NCBI GenBank assembly: GCA_038131595.1
Contig: JAYPPR010000008.1
Location: 930,001 to 994,000 of the forward strand
Direction of reading: 5' to 3'
Length of the DNA stretch: 64,000 nucleotides
DNA from: UBA9926 sp038131595
GTDB lineage: Bacteria; Pseudomonadota; Gammaproteobacteria; Pseudomonadales; Azotimanducaceae
Under the pieces are notes generated by a model. The model was given only the letters and a program-made list of their open reading frames with translations, did no database searches and was not told the DNA's origin. Positions 1 to 8,705 of this stretch are shown here, piece after piece (positions within the stretch are counted from its first letter, which is position 1; each line of letters starts with the position of its first letter). The position numbers and the translations under genes are program-made.

Positions 1-634
1 CTGGGGGGAGACCCGCATCGAACTTAATTGATCCAAGGGTTCGAGCACTCGATTCACGAGCTCCGAGTGCCAAGAACCGCTCACGATGCGCTTCACTTTG
101 GCAGCCCACCAGCGCAAGGGATTGAAGCGCTGCTTGGATTAGCCCCTTGGCCCGTGCATACCGCCGATACGACTTCTCCGATAACCTGCCATTGATCAGT
201 GCAGCAGGTATGCCTTGACGCTCAAGCGCCGCAAGCCAACCCGGCCAAATTTCCGTCTCAATGATCAACGCCGCGCGAGGCGCCATACTCCTCAAAAAAC
301 GATTCACGCAAAAGGGCACATCATAAGGCGCGTAAACCAGCGTGATCGACGGACCGAACAGTCGATGTGCCGCTTCTCGTCCAGCTGGCGTGGTCACGGT
401 CAGAACAATCGAGCGCCCTTCCTCGAGTAATGATCGGATCAGCGCCTCAGCGGCGATGGTTTCGCCCGCGGAAACAGCGTGGATCCAAACGTCGTGAGTA
501 GGGTAATCCCCAACCCATCCAAAGCGCTCAACCAAGTGGGCACGGTAAGCGGGTTCACGAATAGATCGATAGATCAGCCGGAGCACCACAACGGGTAGCA
601 ATATCAGGATCAGCAGTTGATAGATGCGCAGCAT
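1..634 (-). CDS. waaA: 3-deoxy-D-manno-octulosonic acid (Kdo) transferase, 5' part only
   Basis: WaaA transfers Kdo from CMP-Kdo to lipid A precursor at the inner membrane. Reading the minus strand from the ATG at 634 gives 211 uninterrupted residues that run off the window edge, about half of the usual ~425. There is an N-terminal membrane anchor (residues ~4-22), then HAVSAGE at 52-58 with the expected catalytic Glu58, ETEIWP at 126-131 and an N-G-R-L-S motif at 148-152, all typical of the GT30 N-terminal domain. It is divergent from the lipid A acyltransferase gene at 747, which fits a shared role in LPS assembly. The C-terminal donor-binding domain is outside the window. Confidence 0.93.
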   Translation of the reverse strand, partial: MLRIYQLLILILLPVVVLRLIYRSIREPAYRAHLVERFGWVGDYPTHDVWIHAVSAGETIAAEALIRSLLEEGRSIVLTVTTPAGREAAHRLFGPSITLVYAPYDVPFCVNRFLRSMAPRAALIIETEIWPGWLAALERQGIPAALINGRLSEKSYRRYARAKGLIQAALQSLALVGCQSEAHRERFLALGARESSARTLGSIKFDAGLPP

Positions 635-746
635 AGCTGGCCTTTAAGGGCAAGATTAAAGGGCATACCGTTCTTCGCTTGAACTTTAACACGCCACTAT
701 CGCGCCCTTCACGATAAACGCCTAAACTCTCGCCGGATCGGCTTGA

Positions 747-1682
747 ATGGACCTCATGAACCCGCACCAGTCTACCAATGACGTGTCCCCACTATCGCAC
801 CGATTGCTTTGGTGGTTGCTACGCCGCATTACCAGCCTCAGCCACGCTAACCAGACCACCCTCAGCCGGTGGTTAGCGAGGCTCGCTCCAATCGTTGCTG
901 GTCGCCGCATGCGTATTGTTCGCGCCAATCTTGCCATCTGCTTTCCCGCCCTCAGGACATCCGAGCGAGAAGCGCTAGCCAACAAGGTGGCTTCCTCAAC
1001 CATTCTCGGACTGCTAGAAACCCTGACCGCATGGGTCAGGCCAGAGCAATTGGCGACCAAGCAACTAGACATTGAAGGGTTAGATTTACTCCGAGAAGAA
1101 CGGCCGCCTCATCAAGGGGTGCTGCTGGTTGGCATGCATTTCGCGACCCTCGATATGGCTGGTGCACTCCTCAGTCGAGAGATCCCATTCGATGTGATGT
1201 ACAAGCCTAGTCGCAAGCCGTTCATCGAAGCACTCATGGTGCAAGGGAGAAATCACTATTTCGACCAGGTCATCAAGCAGAGCAACATTCGAGAGGTTGT
1301 GAGAAGGCTGCGCGCCGGGCACATCGTTTGGTACGCGCCAGACCAGGATTATGGTCCTGAGAACGCAGTGTTTGCGCCATTTTTTGGCACGCCAGCCGCG
1401 ACCATCACAGCGACCTCAAGGCTAGCGTCAATGACCGACGCTAAGATTGTTTTTATGAGTCATTTTCGGGTGGGGGAGGATCATTACCGCATATGCCTTA
1501 CGCCGGCACCTTCAACGCTTCCCTCTGGCAACGAACTGGACGACGCTACCGCGATGAATGGAGTCATCGAGGCAGAGATTCAAAAAGCACCGGAGGAATA
1601 TTGGTGGGTTCACCGCCGATTTAAATCAGCACCCGAGGGTGGTCGAAGAACGCTCTACGATATCAACTCTAAAGGCGCATAA
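747..1682 (+). CDS. lpxL: Lipid A late acyltransferase (LpxL/HtrB family)
   Basis: A 311-residue LPLAT-superfamily protein that should add a secondary acyl chain to Kdo2-lipid IVA on the cytoplasmic face of the inner membrane. The HX4D/E catalytic motif is seen as HFATLD at residues 131-136, preceded by a GVLLVGMHF strand, and followed by the conserved segment with P-D-Q-D-Y-G near residue 200. The N-terminus holds a weakly hydrophobic segment as in HtrB. Start is the ATG at 747; an ATG nine bases later is also possible. It lies divergent to waaA. The assignment to LpxL rather than LpxM or LpxP is by general resemblance and cannot be settled from sequence reading. Confidence 0.8.
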   Translation: MDLMNPHQSTNDVSPLSHRLLWWLLRRITSLSHANQTTLSRWLARLAPIVAGRRMRIVRANLAICFPALRTSEREALANKVASSTILGLLETLTAWVRPEQLATKQLDIEGLDLLREERPPHQGVLLVGMHFATLDMAGALLSREIPFDVMYKPSRKPFIEALMVQGRNHYFDQVIKQSNIREVVRRLRAGHIVWYAPDQDYGPENAVFAPFFGTPAATITATSRLASMTDAKIVFMSHFRVGEDHYRICLTPAPSTLPSGNELDDATAMNGVIEAEIQKAPEEYWWVHRRFKSAPEGGRRTLYDINSKGA

Positions 1683-1691
1683 CCTCGGGGT

Positions 1692-3476
1692 TTAATCGCC
1701 GCTGCCCTTTGAAATCACGCTGGGCACCACGCGCAGTACTTCCGACATGGTCGTTTGACCGTCCATCACCTTCGTCGCTCCGCTTTGCGCCAATCGCTGC
1801 ATGCCCTCCGCTTCAGCGACGAGGCGGATCGCATCAATATCTGTTTGCTCATCAATCAGCGCTTTGATCTTGGGTGAAAGCGTTAGCAACTCGTAAATGC
1901 CAGCCCTCCCATGAAACCCAGTGTCTCGACATTGTTCGCATCCTACCTCACTCCGGTAGAGCATCTCTCTATCTGCGGGCGCCTCGTAACCGAGCAGCGC
2001 GGCGATATCCTCACTGTCGACATCCGATGATTGAGCGCACCGATTGCACAACGTACGCACCAATCGCTGAGCCATCACACCAAGGACCGTGGCTTTGATC
2101 AAATACGGTGGCACACCGAGCTCGAGCAACCGGGTGATGGCGCTTGGCGCATCATTAGTATGCAAGGTCGATATGACTAAGTGGCCCGTTAGCGCTGCTT
2201 GAATGGCCATTTCAGCGGTTTCTAGGTCGCGAATCTCACCAACCATAATAATGTCTGGGTCCTGCCTTAGTAGCGCGCGAACCCCTTCGGCAAACGTGAG
2301 ATCAATGTTGTGCTGCACCTGCATCTGATTGAACGCGGGCTCCACCATCTCGATGGGATCTTCGATGGTGCAAACGTTGACCGACTCGGTCGCTAACTGC
2401 TTTAGGCTGGTATAGAGCGTTGTCGTTTTCCCGGATCCTGTCGGGCCGGTTACGAGTACGATCCCATTGGGCTGACCGACTAAAGACTCCCAGGTTTCCT
2501 GCTCCGCTTCAGTAAAGCCCAGCTCCGCGAACGTCTTCACTAAAATAGAGGGATCAAAGATCCGCAACACCATTTTCTCCCCGTGCGCAGTGGGAAGGGT
2601 CGACAGTCGTAGCTCAACTTCTCTGCCTGATTGCGAACGGGTTTTCAGCCTCCCGTCCTGGGGTCGCCGCTTTTCGGCAACATTCATTCGTCCGAGCGTC
2701 TTAATTCTTGAAACGACTGCCGTGATGATCGCTGGTGGAAGCTCGTACACGGTATGAAGCACGCCATCAATACGAAAGCGAATGGACCCCTTATCACGCC
2801 GCGGCTCGATGTGGATATCGCTGGCTCGTTGATCAAAAGCATACTGAAGCAGCCAATCAACAATGTTGACGATATGGGTGTCATTCGCTTCGTTACCGTC
2901 AAGCTCGCCCAGCACCAGCATTTGCTCGAGGTTATTCAATCCGCTGGTGGTCAACCCTTGGGCAGACGCGCGTTTGACACTTTGGGCGACAGCATAAAAT
3001 TCAGCGGTATAGCGCCGAATGTCCGCTGGGTTAGCGATGAGCCGCCGAACGGTTTTGCCAGGCTGGCTTTGCTCCACAAGCGCCTCCCAGCTCGTTACCT
3101 CTGGTTCGGCGCTAACGACGTGAACTTCTCTCTCCGTGACTTCAACTACGAGGATCTGATGGCGCTCGGCGAACTCTCTTGAAACTACCCCCGTTACTTC
3201 CTGCGTCTCGATCTTTAATGGATCGATATGAAAGTAGGGCTGCCCATAGTGGTCGCTAAGCCAGCGAGACAGCCGCTCGAGCGTCCATCGTTCGCCAGGC
3301 TGTTGTAAGTCAGGCGCGTCGGCCTCAGCGATCAACTCAATGGGGTGCCATAACCGTTGCTCAGTGGTTCTGGATTTCAATCGTATTCGGTCCGCCTCAT
3401 CTGCACCCAGTCGCCCCTCGCTGACCAACCCTTGCAGCAGGTCCGTGATATTCAATCGAATGTCTATTGCGGCCAT
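1692..3476 (-). CDS. GspE/PilB-family assembly ATPase, solitary
   Basis: A 594-residue cytoplasmic hexameric ATPase of the type II secretion / type IV pilus extension family. It has the N-terminal MshEN-like region (about 1-165), the N2 domain, Walker A GPTGSGKT at 344-351, Asp box TIEDPIE at 370-376, Walker B with DPDIIMVGEIRD at 406-417, a His box around 438-441, and a tetracysteine zinc site C477-x2-C480 ... C513-x2-C516. It is full length. No other pilus or secretion gene is adjacent; the neighbours are lpxL and argA. PilT is present 34 kb away, so a PilB (pilus extension) role is plausible, but GspE is equally possible from sequence alone. Confidence 0.87.
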   Translation of the reverse strand: MAAIDIRLNITDLLQGLVSEGRLGADEADRIRLKSRTTEQRLWHPIELIAEADAPDLQQPGERWTLERLSRWLSDHYGQPYFHIDPLKIETQEVTGVVSREFAERHQILVVEVTEREVHVVSAEPEVTSWEALVEQSQPGKTVRRLIANPADIRRYTAEFYAVAQSVKRASAQGLTTSGLNNLEQMLVLGELDGNEANDTHIVNIVDWLLQYAFDQRASDIHIEPRRDKGSIRFRIDGVLHTVYELPPAIITAVVSRIKTLGRMNVAEKRRPQDGRLKTRSQSGREVELRLSTLPTAHGEKMVLRIFDPSILVKTFAELGFTEAEQETWESLVGQPNGIVLVTGPTGSGKTTTLYTSLKQLATESVNVCTIEDPIEMVEPAFNQMQVQHNIDLTFAEGVRALLRQDPDIIMVGEIRDLETAEMAIQAALTGHLVISTLHTNDAPSAITRLLELGVPPYLIKATVLGVMAQRLVRTLCNRCAQSSDVDSEDIAALLGYEAPADREMLYRSEVGCEQCRDTGFHGRAGIYELLTLSPKIKALIDEQTDIDAIRLVAEAEGMQRLAQSGATKVMDGQTTMSEVLRVVPSVISKGSGD

Positions 3477-3638
3477 CTAGCTGAGCCCCTTGCCCGTTCC
3501 CTCATCGCAATTTAACCCGTTCTATCGGGGTATATGCTAGCGCAAGCACCTACCCATCGGATTGATGGTCAACCAGCAAGTCCCCTGCCTATCGCCCTTA
3601 ATCACCCAGCCCTATCGCTCATCAGGGCGAATGAGGCG

Positions 3639-3644
3639 TATACT
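3639..3644 (+). promoter_or_regulatory. Possible argA promoter -10 box (TATACT)
   Basis: TATACT lies 46 bases before the ATG at 3690 preferred for argA. It sits inside the longer open frame that begins at 3534, which argues that the longer frame is not the translated one. I see no good -35 element at the right distance, so this is weak. Confidence 0.3.
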
Positions 3645-3689
3645 AGCGGCGCTTATTCCGAGATGATTCAATCACTTAGAGTTCTCAAC

Positions 3690-4970
3690 ATGGCTGAAGC
3701 AATCGACCCCATCTTATGGTTCCGCCGGGCGTCGCCTTACATCTATCTGCATCGTCAAAAAACCTTTGTGCTTTGTCTCGATGATCAGGCGATGTCCAGC
3801 GACAATGTTTCGAACGTGCTTCGCGACATCACCCTACTGCATTCCCTAGGCGTCCGGATCATCTTGGTTCACGGGAGCTGCGCGCTAGACGATGCAGCCC
3901 CAAAAAGCACGGATTCAAAAAGCACCGATTCAAAAAGAGTCCCTGTCAAAGCTTGGGTCTCAGAAGTCGGCGGGGAGACGCATCAACTCATTGCTGAGCT
4001 GTCCGCCAATGCTCATCACAGCTCTCCTTTTTACTCTGATTTAGTCGCTTGCACTGGCAACTTCATTCGCGCGCAACCACTCGGCGTGATGAACGGGGAG
4101 GATCAGGGGCCACTCGGCAAAACGCGAAAGGTCAACACCAGTGCCATAACTGCGCTGCTGGATGATGACATGTTGGTGATTGTTCCCCCAATCGGCTATT
4201 CCCTGACCGGCGAGACGTTCGTTTTGGATTGCAAGGCGCTGGCTGGCCAGGTGGCAGAAGCACTCTCGGCGGATAAACTCATTTACTTTCTGCCGACCCA
4301 CGGTATTCAAGATGAAACTAGCCAGCGCGTCAGTGAACTGCCCAAAGCGCAAGCCATAGCGAGCTTGTCCAGCAGCAACGCTGGTATGGCGTCTGGGATA
4401 GATGCATTGTTAACGAGTGATCTCGATGCGCAGTCGAGGCGATGCCACCTGGTAAGCCACACTCACGATGGCGCCCTGTTAGAAGAACTGTTTACCCTAA
4501 CCGGATCAGGGACCATCATCACGCCCGGGTCCGCATTGATAAGGCCCGCGAGGCTCGATGATGTCGATGCAATACGAGCACTAGTTGAACCCCTTGAGCA
4601 ATCAGGCGCACTCATTCCAAGAAGCATCAACGCGATAGAGCAGCACCTGGAAGATTACCTAGTGCTCGACCTTGACGGAGCACTCATTGGCTGCGGCGCG
4701 TTGCATGCGTTTGAAGATACCGCAGAAATTGCGAGTCTTGCTACTCACCCGGGGCATCGCGACCAAGATTACGGAGAGCGAATTCTAGGCGCGCTGCTGC
4801 ACAAAGCCGCTCAACAAGCGTTGCGAAGTGTCTTTGTACTAACAACGCAGACAGAGCATTGGTTTTTGGAGCGGGGCTTCATGCGATCGGATCAATCAGC
4901 CTTACCACTCTCCAAACGCGCGACCTACGACGATCGTCGAAACTCTAAGGTCCTCGTCAGGCAACTATGA
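3690..4970 (+). CDS. argA: N-acetylglutamate synthase (amino-acid kinase-like + GNAT domains)
   Basis: Catalyses the first step of arginine synthesis, acetylation of glutamate by acetyl-CoA. The 426-residue form starting at 3690 matches the family N-terminus, with a conserved S-P-Y-I-x-L-H-R-x-K-T-F segment near residue 15. An N-terminal amino-acid-kinase-like domain (to ~280) is followed by a C-terminal GNAT domain whose acetyl-CoA loop reads like R-D-Q-D-Y-G. The open frame extends to 3534, and an ATG at 3663 is another candidate start. A short in-frame tandem repeat sits near residue 75. The N-acetylglutamate kinase gene argB is in this window at 56019, not adjacent. Confidence 0.9.
   Translation: MAEAIDPILWFRRASPYIYLHRQKTFVLCLDDQAMSSDNVSNVLRDITLLHSLGVRIILVHGSCALDDAAPKSTDSKSTDSKRVPVKAWVSEVGGETHQLIAELSANAHHSSPFYSDLVACTGNFIRAQPLGVMNGEDQGPLGKTRKVNTSAITALLDDDMLVIVPPIGYSLTGETFVLDCKALAGQVAEALSADKLIYFLPTHGIQDETSQRVSELPKAQAIASLSSSNAGMASGIDALLTSDLDAQSRRCHLVSHTHDGALLEELFTLTGSGTIITPGSALIRPARLDDVDAIRALVEPLEQSGALIPRSINAIEQHLEDYLVLDLDGALIGCGALHAFEDTAEIASLATHPGHRDQDYGERILGALLHKAAQQALRSVFVLTTQTEHWFLERGFMRSDQSALPLSKRATYDDRRNSKVLVRQL
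3902..3939 (+). repeat. 15-bp in-frame tandem repeat inside argA
   Basis: The unit AAAAAGCACGGATTC occurs at 3902-3916, again with one change at 3917-3931, and partially (AAAAAGAG) at 3932-3939. It encodes Ser-Thr-Asp-Ser-Lys twice in a surface-like linker of the kinase-like domain. Because the unit is a multiple of three, copy-number change would preserve the frame. Confidence 0.9.
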
Positions 4971-5012
4971 ATTAAGTTGAGCGCTACGCCTGGTAGACCT
5001 GTTGTCCCTTAA

Positions 5013-6059
5013 TCAAGCTCTGATCTCACTCGACCTTTGTTGTACATACTGAACAAGGGCTTTGACATGATCCACCGGCGTTTCGGGAATAATCCCGTGA
5101 CCAAGGTTGAAAATGTGCCCCGGTCGCGTCCCAACCTCCTCCAAAATTCGATTGGCCTCTGATAACACAGCGCCCTCTTCTGCGAGCAGCGCGATGGGAT
5201 CTAGGTTGCCCTGCACGGCAGTGACCCCGGTTGCATCCCACGTTGGGATTAACGGAGAACGCCAATCGAGGGCCATCACCTCTGCACCGCATGCCGCCAT
5301 ATCAGGCACAAGCGCGGGATTACCCGTCCCAAAGTGAATGATGGGTACGGCGCCCTGAATCCCCTTGATCAGCTTCAAAGAATGAGGCGCAACGAACCGG
5401 CGATACTCTGACACCCCCAGTGCCCCAACCCAACTATCGAACAGCTGAACCGCTTGAACGCCCGCTGTGATTTGAACATTGACATAATCGATCACTGCGG
5501 TCGCGATCTTGTCCATCAGCTGATGCCAAGCTTCAGGATGCGAGTACATGAGCCGCTTCACGTGGGTGTAGTTTTTTGAACCCTGCCCCTCAATGGCATA
5601 GGACGCGAGCGTGAAAGGGGCGCCAGCGAATCCGATCAAAGGAATATCAGAGGGCAGTTCCCGGCGAATCAGTTGAATGGCATCGGCAATATAAGGCATC
5701 GATTCGATGGCTGGCGGCGCCGTCATCGCATCGATCTGCTCGAGCGTCCTAATGGGATTGCTAATGGAGGGACCAAACCCTGCAATGTAATCAAGATCGA
5801 ACCCAAGCGGTTCAAGAATAGGTAGCAAATCTGCGAACAGTATGGCGGCATCGACTCCCAAAATCCGCTGCGCATCGCAGGTCACCTGCGCAGCGAGATC
5901 TGGGGTTTTGAAAAAATCTAAGCTTGGCGTTTGGCCTTTGACCTCGTGATATTCCTTCATATATCGACCCGCCTGACGATTCAACCAGATGGGCGTGTAG
6001 GGTGTCGGTTCACCTCGACAGGCTTTCATAAAAACGGAGTCTTGTAGTGCTTGATTCAT
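5013..6059 (-). CDS. hemE: Uroporphyrinogen III decarboxylase
   Basis: Converts uroporphyrinogen III to coproporphyrinogen III in haem synthesis. The 348-residue product has the N-terminal signature W-L-N-R-Q-A-G-R-Y-M at 25-34, the F-A-D-L-L-P segment near 92 with the substrate-binding Asp, and the G-x-G-N-P and H-G-I-x-P-x-T-P-V-D blocks near the C-terminus, all expected for HemE. Length is close to the E. coli enzyme (354). Its ATG overlaps the stop of the upstream cyclase gene in an ATGA arrangement, so the two are probably translationally coupled. Confidence 0.97.
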   Translation of the reverse strand: MNQALQDSVFMKACRGEPTPYTPIWLNRQAGRYMKEYHEVKGQTPSLDFFKTPDLAAQVTCDAQRILGVDAAILFADLLPILEPLGFDLDYIAGFGPSISNPIRTLEQIDAMTAPPAIESMPYIADAIQLIRRELPSDIPLIGFAGAPFTLASYAIEGQGSKNYTHVKRLMYSHPEAWHQLMDKIATAVIDYVNVQITAGVQAVQLFDSWVGALGVSEYRRFVAPHSLKLIKGIQGAVPIIHFGTGNPALVPDMAACGAEVMALDWRSPLIPTWDATGVTAVQGNLDPIALLAEEGAVLSEANRILEEVGTRPGHIFNLGHGIIPETPVDHVKALVQYVQQRSSEIRA

Positions 6060-7288
6060 AGTCGCTTCCCAGCTTGGCTCGCCATTATATCGCTATCGGG
6101 CCATTGAAAGTGGACCGAACGGGCTCGCATGCACTGATTCAAGCCCCTTGGCATGAGAGAACGCCAAACGCCATCAGATTCATCCGGTGATGAAATTGAT
6201 GCCTGTTCGGAAATCAGCGTTTCAAAAGGGCCCGCCTCGGCACACAATCTTGCCGCCACATTAATCGTGGTTCCTGCCGCGGTGAAATGCTCCCGTTGCC
6301 CGCCGCCAAACCGCCCCAGTAGCGCGGGGCCGGCATGGATACCCACCCTGAGCGCGGGGAAAGTCACAAGGCGCGCAGGTTCAATGCCTGACCACGCCGC
6401 GTGACACTTGTGCAGCGCGCCAGCCAACCGCGTGGCCGATTCAGCATTTTGTCGTTGTCGCCTATGGTCATGCAGCTCAGCTTCGAAGATAACCATCAGA
6501 CCATCTCCCAGAAATTTATCCAGGATACCTCCCTCGTGACTCACAAGTTCGGCAACGCATTCGAGGTAGGTGTCGAGCTGCGCCGCCAGGGCTTGCGCGC
6601 TTAGCCCCGCGCTCCAGGCAGTGAAATCACACATATCGGAGAAAAGAACGACCAAATGCACAGAACGATGTTTGGCCACCTTCTCTTTGGTGAGGTGGTG
6701 ATTCGGCAGTAAATGCAGCGCTCGGGCGTGTTCGGCCACCAATGAATGCCACTTTGAGCCCTGGATTCGCCGCATGGCACCTAGCTTTAGGCCTCTCTGA
6801 CAGACGGTATGGCCAATGATCAAAAGGTAGCCCGCAACGAATACCACCGCCCCCAGTTCAAAGGGTGTTAAGACCAACCATAGTGCATCAGCCGCGGCGA
6901 TTTGCACCGCAAGGGTCAACAGCAAACCCGCCACACTGGGTAAAAGAAAAGGTGAACGCCAAGGAAGACAAATCACGAGCGTCAGTAGCATGAGATAGAT
7001 AAGGCCGGCGCCCAAGAGCGGCGGCATGCCCGGAAGAGAAACCGAGCAGCCAACGACCAGCGCATCAATCGCAAAGGCACCGCCAATCGATAAGGGTTCC
7101 TTAGGCCTTACGATCGATAGCAAATACACAATATGAGGGTAGACAATGAGTGCCGGCAGGACGGCGGTCCATACGCCAGCATCTTGTGCCGGCATCGATC
7201 CCTTCAGCATCAGCAGCGACACGAGACTGACAAAGGCAAAGACACGAACCGGATAGATGTTGGTGTGGAACGACCGACCAGTTTTCAT
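6056..7288 (-). CDS. Membrane-anchored class III adenylate cyclase
   Basis: A 410-residue protein with an N-terminal membrane region of about five hydrophobic segments (residues ~16-160) and a C-terminal class III nucleotide cyclase domain. Metal-binding aspartates are in F-S-D-M-C-D-F (Asp218) and L-G-D-G (Asp262); the purine-recognising Lys is at 258; the transition-state Asn/Arg pair appears in T-I-N-V-A-A-R (Asn343, Arg347). The position that is Asp in class IIIa enzymes is Thr here, the Lys/Thr pair of the class IIIb group, which is known to respond to bicarbonate. The ATG at 7288 is preferred over a TTG at 7294. The stop overlaps the hemE start. Confidence 0.85.
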   Translation of the reverse strand: MKTGRSFHTNIYPVRVFAFVSLVSLLMLKGSMPAQDAGVWTAVLPALIVYPHIVYLLSIVRPKEPLSIGGAFAIDALVVGCSVSLPGMPPLLGAGLIYLMLLTLVICLPWRSPFLLPSVAGLLLTLAVQIAAADALWLVLTPFELGAVVFVAGYLLIIGHTVCQRGLKLGAMRRIQGSKWHSLVAEHARALHLLPNHHLTKEKVAKHRSVHLVVLFSDMCDFTAWSAGLSAQALAAQLDTYLECVAELVSHEGGILDKFLGDGLMVIFEAELHDHRRQRQNAESATRLAGALHKCHAAWSGIEPARLVTFPALRVGIHAGPALLGRFGGGQREHFTAAGTTINVAARLCAEAGPFETLISEQASISSPDESDGVWRSLMPRGLNQCMRARSVHFQWPDSDIMASQAGKRL

Positions 7289-7358
7289 GATCAAACTGTG
7301 CCGCCCGCCAACTACTCAAACTAGCGGTGCTCCCGGAAGGTCGCGTACGTCTTTACTG

Positions 7359-8558
7359 CTATTGATCCACTTCCTCAAGTGGGATGGCGACATCAACGAT
7401 TTGCTCCGCCTCGTAGTCGACACCATCCACGTCGAATCCGTGCATATTCAAAAATGCTTGCCTATAGCCACTAAAATCGGTGAGCGTATTGAGGTTGGCT
7501 TCTGTGATTTCAGACCAATGCGTTCTGACGTACGCTTGAATGTCCTCAGCCATTTCGAGCTCATCCATCCGGAGCCGCCCTTCGTCATCTCTGCGTTGCC
7601 CCTCTTTCGCGAACAGTTGCGTTCTGAACAGTCGATCAACTTGTTCGATACATCCCTCATGAGTGCCGTTCTCTTTCATCGCCTTGAACAGCAGTGACAA
7701 ATAAAGGCTCATGCCTGGAATGGCAGAAGCAGCCTGGGTCAATAATCCCTTCATCACGATCACTTCGGCTTGCCCGTTCAACGATGCGAGTTGCTGATTA
7801 AGCGCCGCTGCCGTGCGGTCAAGATCTTCCTTAGCCTTACCGATGGTTCCGTGATAGTAGATCGGCCATGTCACCTCGCTACCTAGGTAGGTGTAATTGG
7901 TGGTCACGCATCCCTCAGCGAGGCAATTCGCGGCGGACAAGGCCTCCATCCACTCACGCCAATCATCACCACCCATCACTTTGACTGTGTCCGCAATCTC
8001 ATCTTCACTGGCCGGATCAAGACTAATCGATCGGATTTCTCCTGAGTTAAAATCAATGGTGGAACCAGAGAACGCGTCGCCAATGGGCTTTAACGTGCTT
8101 CTCACCGTCTCGCCTGATGGCAGCGTGCGCGCTGGCGCTGCTAACGAATAAACGACCAGATCGACTTGCCCCCAATCAGCTTGAATTTGCTCAATCACCT
8201 TGGCTTTTAGAGAGGCCGAAAATGCGTCACCGTTAAAGTGCTTGGCATACAGGCCGCGCTTTTCCGCCTCGCGGTCAAATGCGGCCGTTTTGTACCACCC
8301 TGGGGAAGCCGTCCGCGCGCCTTTCGCTGGCCGCTCAAAAAACACGCCCATGGTCGCCGCACCACAGCCCATTGCTGCAACAATTCGACTGGCTAAACCG
8401 TAACCTCCGGAAGCGCCGATCACGAGCACTCGTTTTGGCCCACCATCGATCGGCCCCTGCGCTTCAACGACCTGAATCTGTTCATCGACGTCTGCGGCGC
8501 AGCCAGCGGGATGAGCCGTCGTGCACAAAAATCCCTTGATTTTTGGTTCTATTCTCAT
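7359..8558 (-). CDS. fabV: trans-2-enoyl-ACP/CoA reductase (NADH), FabV type
   Basis: Last reductive step of the fatty-acid elongation cycle. The 399-residue length and single-domain extended SDR layout match FabV rather than FabI (~260). Visible features are the NAD-binding G-A-S-G-G-Y-G-L at 48-55, a V-Y-S-L-A-A-P-A-R strand after the second domain, and the Tyr-x8-Lys catalytic pair in Y-Y-H-G-T-I-G-K-A-K. FabV enzymes are known to be insensitive to triclosan. The gene reads toward the cyclase-hemE pair with a 70-base gap, so a common transcript is possible. Its leader carries a short tandem repeat. Confidence 0.96.
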   Translation of the reverse strand: MRIEPKIKGFLCTTAHPAGCAADVDEQIQVVEAQGPIDGGPKRVLVIGASGGYGLASRIVAAMGCGAATMGVFFERPAKGARTASPGWYKTAAFDREAEKRGLYAKHFNGDAFSASLKAKVIEQIQADWGQVDLVVYSLAAPARTLPSGETVRSTLKPIGDAFSGSTIDFNSGEIRSISLDPASEDEIADTVKVMGGDDWREWMEALSAANCLAEGCVTTNYTYLGSEVTWPIYYHGTIGKAKEDLDRTAAALNQQLASLNGQAEVIVMKGLLTQAASAIPGMSLYLSLLFKAMKENGTHEGCIEQVDRLFRTQLFAKEGQRRDDEGRLRMDELEMAEDIQAYVRTHWSEITEANLNTLTDFSGYRQAFLNMHGFDVDGVDYEAEQIVDVAIPLEEVDQ

Positions 8559-8608
8559 GATGTCATGCTCCCTATCGCTGCCATGCGCTGTTATTGGGTG
8601 GTGTTAGC

Positions 8609-8648
8609 CTGTTGTTATCTGTTGTTATCTGTTGCCATCTGTTCTCAG
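8609..8648 (-). repeat. 10-bp tandem repeat in the fabV leader
   Basis: On the plus strand CTGTTGTTAT is repeated twice exactly and then as CTGTTGCCAT and CTGTTCTCAG. On the fabV sense strand it is A-rich (ATAACAACAG). It lies 51-90 bases upstream of the fabV ATG. Confidence 0.9.
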
Positions 8649-8705
8649 CCGCTATCCACCGGCTCTATCGACTGGTTGTGATCGACTGTTGGTCTAGGAC
8701 TCGAT

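Noticed and set aside
2754..3182. A 142-codon plus-strand open frame antisense to the GspE/PilB gene
   Set aside because: Same reasoning: fully contained in a gene with all motifs intact, and no ribosome-binding site.
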